In this document: positions 58,993-64,000 of the stretch, one piece after another | Numbering within the stretch: the stretch's first letter is position 1 | How the letters are laid out: each line of letters opens with the position of its first letter | NCBI GenBank assembly: GCA_007694905.1 | Contig: REEU01000191.1 | Coordinates: 1-64,000, forward strand | DNA from: Gammaproteobacteria bacterium | GTDB taxonomy: Bacteria; Pseudomonadota; Gammaproteobacteria; Pseudomonadales; Azotimanducaceae | Length of the DNA: 64,000 bases | Direction of reading: 5' to 3' | The notes under the pieces: generated by a model | Database searches by the model: none | What the model saw: the letters and a program-made list of their open reading frames with translations, nothing else | What the model was told of the DNA's origin: nothing | Program-made: the position numbers and the translations under genes

Positions 58993-60108
58993 ATGGAACA
59001 GCACATGGTGGTCGACTGCGATTCCCACGTCATGGAACCGCCGGATCTCTGGGAGCGCTACCTGGAGCCCCAGTTTCGTGATCGCGCCATACGCATCGTC
59101 GAAGAGGGCGGCGTCGAAAAACTGATCATCGGCGGTCAGGTGGTGCTCGAGCAGCGGCTGGCAGGGCTGGGCGGCGCCCACATTCCCCGCGAGGAGCTGT
59201 TCGCTGGCGGTCTGCGCTACGTCGATGGCTGTCCGCCTGGCTCCTGGGATCCTGCGGGTCGGGCTGCACTGCTCGATGATTGGGGCGTGGACCGTGGCGT
59301 CCTCTTTCCCACCATAGGCATTCTGCCGTTTCCCACCGACGACATGGCGCTGGCCTCCGCCTACTGCCGCGCCTACAACACTTGGCAGGCGGAGTTTCAT
59401 CAGTCCATTCCGGATCGGGTGCTGCCCATCGCCATCGTCAACTGGCTCGATGTGGATGCTGCCTGCGCGGAACTCGATCGCTGTCTCGCGCTGGGCTTCC
59501 GCGGCCTGTTCGTGCCGCCGGAGGTCCTCGGCGGACGCCGTCCGGACGATCCTCATTTCGATCCCATCTGGTCCCGCCTCGTGGATGCGGACCTGCCGGG
59601 CTGTCTGCACGTGATCGTCCGTTTCGGTGGTGCGGCAGTACCCTTCGCCGGCTGGCACGAAACCCAGCCCGGCCCCGTGTTCAGTTTCGGGCTCGGCGCC
59701 ACTGGCCAGCTCATCCCGGCCATCGCGGCGATGGTGGTGTCGGGCCTCTTCGACCGGCATCCGCTTCTCAAGATCGCAGCCGTCGAGGCCGGCTGTGGGT
59801 TTGCGCCGTATCTGATGGACCGGCTGGACGAGAAGTATCAGTTCTTCCATACGGCGCAGCCGCTGAAGCTGAAACCTTCGGACTACTTCCGCCGCAATCT
59901 CTGGTTCGTGGCGGAGCCCGAGGAGCGCACCATTGGCAGCGTGCTGGATCTGGTCGGTCAAGACCGGGTGCTGTGGGGCAGCGACTTTCCTCATGTCGAT
60001 TCGACGCTCGAGGCTCCGCAGCTGATTCGGAGCAGCATTGCCGAACTGTCGGAGGCGCAGCGCCACCGGGTGCTTGGCGACAACGCCCGGACGCTGTTCG
60101 GAATCTGA
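58993..60108 (+). CDS. amidohydrolase-2 family metal-dependent hydrolase
   Basis: The 371-residue TIM-barrel protein has the N-terminal metal motif DCDSHVMEPPDLW and the C-terminal LWGSDFPHVDSTLEAP with the likely catalytic Asp. VEAGCGFAPYLMDRLDEKYQ is also typical of the ACMSD/2-hydroxy-amidohydrolase group, often decarboxylases or hydrolases of aromatic ring-fission products. Here no aromatic pathway genes are close. It lies 108 nt before a ThDP-enzyme gene on the same strand, so the two may share a pathway. Confidence 0.85.
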   Translation: MEQHMVVDCDSHVMEPPDLWERYLEPQFRDRAIRIVEEGGVEKLIIGGQVVLEQRLAGLGGAHIPREELFAGGLRYVDGCPPGSWDPAGRAALLDDWGVDRGVLFPTIGILPFPTDDMALASAYCRAYNTWQAEFHQSIPDRVLPIAIVNWLDVDAACAELDRCLALGFRGLFVPPEVLGGRRPDDPHFDPIWSRLVDADLPGCLHVIVRFGGAAVPFAGWHETQPGPVFSFGLGATGQLIPAIAAMVVSGLFDRHPLLKIAAVEAGCGFAPYLMDRLDEKYQFFHTAQPLKLKPSDYFRRNLWFVAEPEERTIGSVLDLVGQDRVLWGSDFPHVDSTLEAPQLIRSSIAELSEAQRHRVLGDNARTLFGI

Positions 60109-60216
60109 TTCAGCCCTCACGCATCGTTGTTGCCGGGGGCAGTGCATTCCTGCCGTGCTGCTCGTCCGGGCTGCTAACATGCATCAGCGCATCGCCACTG
60201 CCGGAGGGAGACCCGC

Positions 60217-61764
60217 ATGAATGGAGCCGAAAGCCTGATCCGTACCTTGGTGAACGCTGGCGTCGACCACTGTTTTGCCAATCCGGGAACGTCCGAAATG
60301 CACCTTGTTCAGGCCATCGACGGTATCCCGGAGATGCGACCGGTGCTGTGCCTGTTCGAGGGCGTATGCTCAGGCGCGGCGGATGGATTCGGGCGGATGA
60401 CGGGACGTCCAGCCGTCACACTGCTGCATCTGGGCGCGGGGTTCGGCAACGCCACGGCGAATCTGCACAACGCGCGCCGCGCCGCGTCGCCGATCATCAA
60501 TCTTGTCGGAGACCATGCGCGGCATCATGTCCCCTACGACGCGCCGCTGACTTCGGACATCGAAGGCATCGCGCGGCCGTTCTCCGCCTGGGTGCGCACC
60601 GCGCGCAGCGCGTCCGGTCTTGCTCGCGACGGCGCGGATGCGCTGCTCGCGGCACTCACACCGCATCCGGTCTCGGTGGGCCAGATAGCGACGCTGGCGA
60701 TTCCGGTGGACTGCGCCTGGGGGGAAGGCTCCGGCCCCGTGCCGGTGCCGCAGGCACCCGCGCCCACCGCCGTACCCTCGGCGCGGATCGATGCCGTTGC
60801 GGGACAGATCGACGCGGACACCCTCGTCCTGCTCGACGGTGGCGCATTGTCGGCGGCAGGTCAGACGGCCGCTGCCCGCGTTGCGGCCGTCACGGGCTGC
60901 AAAGTCATGTCGGCAACGTTTCCGTCACGGACGGAACAGGGTCCTGGGCTACCGCCACTGGCACGGCTTCCGTATTTCCCGGAGCAGGTCCTGAAGGCCT
61001 TGGGCGGCGTTCGCCGCATCGTGCTCGCCGGAGCAGAGGCGCCGGTCAGCTTCTTCGCCTATCCGGACACACCGAGCAATCTGGTTCCTGACGGCTGCGA
61101 AGTGGTGCGGCTGGCGCTGCTGCAGGAGGACGTGGCCGGGGCTCTGGAAGATCTTGCAAAAGCTCTGTCCGCGCCGCTGCAGCCGCTGCTGCTCAATCAG
61201 GTGGAGCGGCCTGAAGGGATCAGCGGTGAGCTCGATACCCGCAATGCGGCGGCGGTGATCGCCGCAGTGCTCCCTGAGCAGGCCATCATTGCTGTGGATT
61301 CCGGTGGCGGCGGCGCGGCTGCCGGACCGTGCCAGACTGCAGCACCGCACACCTGGCTCAATCTGACCGGTGGTGCCATCGGTATGGGTGGCCCGGTGGC
61401 CACCGGCGCCGCGCTGGCCTGTCCGGATCGGCCGGTGCTGGCTCTGCTGGGCGACGGCGGTGCCATGTACACGAATCAAGCGTTCTGGACCCAGGCCCGG
61501 GAGGGGCTCAAGGTCGGAACCATCATTTTCTCGAACCGGCAGTACAAGATCCTGGAACACGAGTACCGGCGTCTCGGTGTCAACGAGGTCGGCGCCCGTG
61601 CTGCAAGCCTGTTCGACATCGGTGGTCCGGACATTGACTGGTCCGCGCTGGCAGGGTCCATGGGCGTTCCGGGCAGCCGCGTGGATACGGCAGAGGGTCT
61701 GACCGATGCGCTGCGTCGGGGGCTCGCCGGCGACGGTCCGTTCCTCATTGAGGCGATGATTTGA
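60217..61764 (+). CDS. thiamine diphosphate-dependent enzyme (acetolactate synthase/decarboxylase-like)
   Basis: The 515-residue protein has the three-domain ThDP fold: N-terminal pyrimidine-binding domain with the catalytic Glu48 (LFEGVCSGAADGFGRM), a central domain, and the ThDP/Mg motif GDGGAMYTNQAFWTQAREGL near residue 412-432, ending with IIFSNRQYKILEHEYRR. It resembles acetolactate-synthase-like or benzoylformate decarboxylase-type enzymes; substrate unknown. It follows the amidohydrolase gene and could decarboxylate or condense its product. Confidence 0.85.
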   Translation: MNGAESLIRTLVNAGVDHCFANPGTSEMHLVQAIDGIPEMRPVLCLFEGVCSGAADGFGRMTGRPAVTLLHLGAGFGNATANLHNARRAASPIINLVGDHARHHVPYDAPLTSDIEGIARPFSAWVRTARSASGLARDGADALLAALTPHPVSVGQIATLAIPVDCAWGEGSGPVPVPQAPAPTAVPSARIDAVAGQIDADTLVLLDGGALSAAGQTAAARVAAVTGCKVMSATFPSRTEQGPGLPPLARLPYFPEQVLKALGGVRRIVLAGAEAPVSFFAYPDTPSNLVPDGCEVVRLALLQEDVAGALEDLAKALSAPLQPLLLNQVERPEGISGELDTRNAAAVIAAVLPEQAIIAVDSGGGGAAAGPCQTAAPHTWLNLTGGAIGMGGPVATGAALACPDRPVLALLGDGGAMYTNQAFWTQAREGLKVGTIIFSNRQYKILEHEYRRLGVNEVGARAASLFDIGGPDIDWSALAGSMGVPGSRVDTAEGLTDALRRGLAGDGPFLIEAMI

Positions 61765-61813
61765 CGCGCGGTCTGCCGCGTTGGGGATGTTCAGCGTGAA
61801 GGAGAGTGGGGTG

Positions 61814-63886
61814 ATGAGAGCTGCGACGACACGGCGCACGCGCGGGTTCATGCAGCGGGCGGCCGCGCAGGCCTGCACCGTAGTGTTGCTGATGTGGGTG
61901 GTCTCGGCCCATGCGGAGCGCCCGGCGTTCGAGCCTGCCGATCTGTTCCAGCTGCAGTGGGCCTCGGATCCACAGATCGCACCGGACGGCGGACGCATCG
62001 TCTATGTCCGCAATCATTCGGACATCATGGCGGATCGCTATCGCCAGCACCTCTGGATCATCGACACCGGCGGCGGCAATCACGAAGCGCTGACCACCGG
62101 CAATGCCAATCACAGTCAGCCGCGCTGGTCACCGGACGGCACGCGCATCGCGTACGTGGGCAACCAGGACGCCAGTCCTCAGCTCCATGTCCGCTGGATG
62201 AACAGCGGCCGAGAGGCGCGTCTCGCCCAGCTGACCCACGCGCCCTCGAACCTGTCCTGGTCACCGGACGGGCGCTGGATCGCGTTCTCGATGTTCGTCC
62301 CGCGCAAACCGGAATCGTTCGTGCGGATGCCGCAAGCGCCCAGCGGCAGCCAGTGGGCCGAGCGGGCGCGCATGACCGAGCGCCTGGTGTACCGCCGTGA
62401 CGGACGCGGCTTCCTCGAGTCCGGACATCGCCATATTTTCGTAGTGCCCGCCGATGGCGGCGCACCGCGGCAGGTCACCCACGGCGACTATGATCACGAG
62501 GGTCCCGTGTCCTGGTCAGCCGACGGCTCTGCCCTGGTGTTCTCGGCCAACCGGCGCGAGGACGCTGACTACGAACCGCGGGGAGCCGCGATTTACCGCC
62601 TCGATCTGGCCAGCGGTGAGATCGACACGCTGAGCGCCCTCGCCGGACCGGCCACGAGTCCTGTGTTCTCGCCGGATGGTCGGCGCATCGCCTATCTGGG
62701 CTATGAGGACGATGGTTCGTCCTATCGCCAAAACGAACTCTACGTCATGCATGCCGACGGCAGCAGTGTCACTCGTCTCGCTGCTGATCTCGATCGCAGC
62801 ATCGAAGCGCCGCGCTGGGCCCCCGGGGGGCGCGGGATCTACTTTCAGTACAACGACCTCGGTACGACCCGGATCGGCTACACCGACCTCACCGGTCGGG
62901 TCCGTGAGATCGCGACGGATCTCGGTGGCACATCCATCGGCCGCCCCTATTCCGGCGGCAGCTACAGCGTGTCCGATACCAATCTCCTGGCGTTCACCCA
63001 GGCGAGCACCACGCGACCTGCGGAAGTGGTCGCGGTGGGGCGGCGCGGAGACGTGACCACCCTGACTGCGCTCAACGACAACCTGCTCGGCCAGCGGAAG
63101 CTGGGGGAAGTCGAAGCGATCAGCTACGAGTCGTCCTACGACGGGCGCGAGATCCAAGGCTGGATCATCAAGCCACCGGACTTCGATCCCGCCGAGCGCT
63201 ATCCACTGCTGCTCGAGATTCACGGCGGTCCGTTCGCGAATTACGGCGAACGTTTTGCGGTCGAACTGCAGTCCTACGCTGCTGCGGGCTACGTGGTCCT
63301 GTACACCAATCCGCGAGGATCCACAGGCTACGGTCAGGACTTCGCGGCGCTGATCCACCATGACTATCCCGGCCGGGATCACGACGACCTGATGAGTGGG
63401 GTCGATGCCGTGGTCGCCAAGGGCTACATCGATCCTGAGCGCCTCTACATTACCGGTGGCTCAGGCGGTGGTGTCCTGACTGCATGGGCCATCGGCCAGA
63501 CCGATCGCTTCCGCGCTGCAGTCGTGCAGAAGCCCGTAGTCAACTGGTACAGCCTGGCGTTCGTGACCGACATCCCCATCGTGGCGACCCGCTACTGGTT
63601 CGGCGCCATGCCCTGGGAGGATCCTGAAGCCTACCTGCGCCGCTCACCCATCTCGTTGGTCGGCAACGTGACGACGCCGACCATGGTGCTTACCGGAGAG
63701 GAGGACTGGCGGACACCCATGTCCGAGTCGGAGCAGTACTATCAGGCATTGAAGCTGCAGCGCGTCGACGCGGCGCTGGTGCGCATGCCGGAAACGCCGC
63801 ACAACATCGGCCATCGACCCAGCGTGATGATCGATCAGATTCTGCACATCATCGCCTGGTTCGACCGCTACGACGCACAGGACTGA
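61814..63886 (+). CDS. exported S9-family peptidase (prolyl oligopeptidase/DPP-like)
   Basis: The 690-residue protein from ATG 61814 (AAGGAG upstream) has a signal peptide (to about VSAHA), a PD40 beta-propeller (about 30-390: SQPRWSPDGTRIAYVGN, TSPVFSPDGRRIAYLGYEDD) and an alpha/beta hydrolase domain with the nucleophile GGSGGGVLTAW, an Asp in LTGEEDWRTPMSES and a His in PHNIGHRP. It likely cleaves oligopeptides in the periplasm. It begins 49 nt after the ThDP gene. Confidence 0.9.
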   Translation: MRAATTRRTRGFMQRAAAQACTVVLLMWVVSAHAERPAFEPADLFQLQWASDPQIAPDGGRIVYVRNHSDIMADRYRQHLWIIDTGGGNHEALTTGNANHSQPRWSPDGTRIAYVGNQDASPQLHVRWMNSGREARLAQLTHAPSNLSWSPDGRWIAFSMFVPRKPESFVRMPQAPSGSQWAERARMTERLVYRRDGRGFLESGHRHIFVVPADGGAPRQVTHGDYDHEGPVSWSADGSALVFSANRREDADYEPRGAAIYRLDLASGEIDTLSALAGPATSPVFSPDGRRIAYLGYEDDGSSYRQNELYVMHADGSSVTRLAADLDRSIEAPRWAPGGRGIYFQYNDLGTTRIGYTDLTGRVREIATDLGGTSIGRPYSGGSYSVSDTNLLAFTQASTTRPAEVVAVGRRGDVTTLTALNDNLLGQRKLGEVEAISYESSYDGREIQGWIIKPPDFDPAERYPLLLEIHGGPFANYGERFAVELQSYAAAGYVVLYTNPRGSTGYGQDFAALIHHDYPGRDHDDLMSGVDAVVAKGYIDPERLYITGGSGGGVLTAWAIGQTDRFRAAVVQKPVVNWYSLAFVTDIPIVATRYWFGAMPWEDPEAYLRRSPISLVGNVTTPTMVLTGEEDWRTPMSESEQYYQALKLQRVDAALVRMPETPHNIGHRPSVMIDQILHIIAWFDRYDAQD

Positions 63887-63889
63887 GGA

Positions 63890-64000
63890 TCAACCCTGCA
63901 GCCGTTGCAGGTCCAGTTCCAGGAAGCGGTCGCCGTCGCCGACGGCGATCTGTCCGTCCTGCACCGTGACCTGCAGCTGCATACCGCGCGCGGCCAGCGT
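63890..64000 (-). CDS. C-terminal end of an unidentified protein (partial)
   Basis: On the minus strand an open frame enters from the right edge and stops with TGA at 63892-63890, 36 residues, ending RFLELDLQRLQG. It is convergent with the S9 peptidase gene, whose stop is 3 bp away. Too short to identify. Confidence 0.5.
   Translation of the reverse strand, partial: TLAARGMQLQVTVQDGQIAVGDGDRFLELDLQRLQG

Noticed and set aside
58945-60180. 411-codon minus-strand frame opposite the amidohydrolase
   Set aside because: Shadow; the plus-strand frame has metal and catalytic motifs in the right places.
59280-61091. 603-codon plus-strand frame spanning two genes
   Set aside because: It crosses the amidohydrolase and ThDP-enzyme genes in another frame and is low-complexity Arg/Ser-rich.
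1-64000. tRNA, rRNA, CRISPR arrays, intact insertion sequences, att sites, replication origin
   Set aside because: Looked for and not seen by eye; small non-coding RNAs cannot be excluded without covariance searches.

Overview
The window is about 64 kb of high-GC DNA. It looks like the chromosome of an environmental, probably marine, gammaproteobacterium. The pointers are the Mrp antiporter operon, the NfeD/slipin pair, Tat- and Sec-exported enzymes, c-type heme lipoproteins, sulfatases, a haloalkane dehalogenase and an AgmX/ExbB/ExbD envelope locus. I saw no rRNA, tRNA, CRISPR array or intact insertion sequence. Genes are tightly packed, with many 4-nt ATGA/GTGA overlaps, so most belong to translationally coupled operons. 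The exceptions are a lower-GC accessory island at 22.3-26.3 kb and a small toxin-antitoxin/HNH remnant island at 57.2-58.8 kb.

Layout. 1-4.1 kb: an ECF sigma factor and its zinc-finger anti-sigma factor, flanked by two paralogous exported Ala/Glu/Arg-rich proteins and followed by a TPR-beta-barrel protein. Two near-identical ECF-type promoters are visible, one of them inside the last codons of the sigma gene. 4.1-12.5 kb: cardiolipin synthase followed by an eight-gene Mrp-type cation/proton antiporter operon in the Mbh-like order E-F-G-(A'/B fusion)-C-D-D2-D3. 12.6-17.8 kb: universal stress protein, nitroreductase, slipin, NfeD, a 2-hydroxyacid dehydrogenase and an EtfB-KMT-like methyltransferase. 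17.9-22.3 kb: sodium/amino-acid symporter, exported M20 hydrolase, exported RidA and a Tat-exported aminotransferase, which together suggest periplasmic amino-acid chemistry. 22.3-26.3 kb: a diverged tandem duplication of an exported FnIII protein, a lipoprotein and an ISNCY transposase remnant. 26.3-33.6 kb: a catabolic operon of haloalkane dehalogenase, two sulfatases, a metallo-hydrolase, a TetR regulator and a GST-like protein.

33.6-43.3 kb: a methyltransferase with a fused zinc ribbon, then an envelope redox group of Tat-exported protein, LamG/di-heme lipoprotein and mono-heme protein on the minus strand, with a divergent hydrazine-synthase-alpha-like di-heme lipoprotein. 43.3-57.1 kb: one long plus-strand locus of two outer-membrane barrels, TlpA thioredoxin, DUF4266 lipoprotein, DUF3570 barrel, ApbE flavin transferase, a second thioredoxin-like protein, a set of TPR/exported proteins, and ExbB-ExbD-ExbD with a TonB-like AgmX/PglI protein. 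This combines a proton-driven envelope motor with a redox and flavinylation module. The DUF3570 barrel carries a textbook ApbE target motif, one ExbD lacks the usual proton-carrying Asp, and an internal promoter carries a CRP-type site at about -42. 57.2-58.8 kb: VapBC-like toxin-antitoxin and a frameshifted, truncated DUF222 gene. 59-64 kb: amidohydrolase, ThDP-dependent enzyme, S9 peptidase and the end of one further gene.

All functions come from motif reading without database searches. Starts were chosen by Shine-Dalgarno sequences, overlaps and signal peptides where these were visible.
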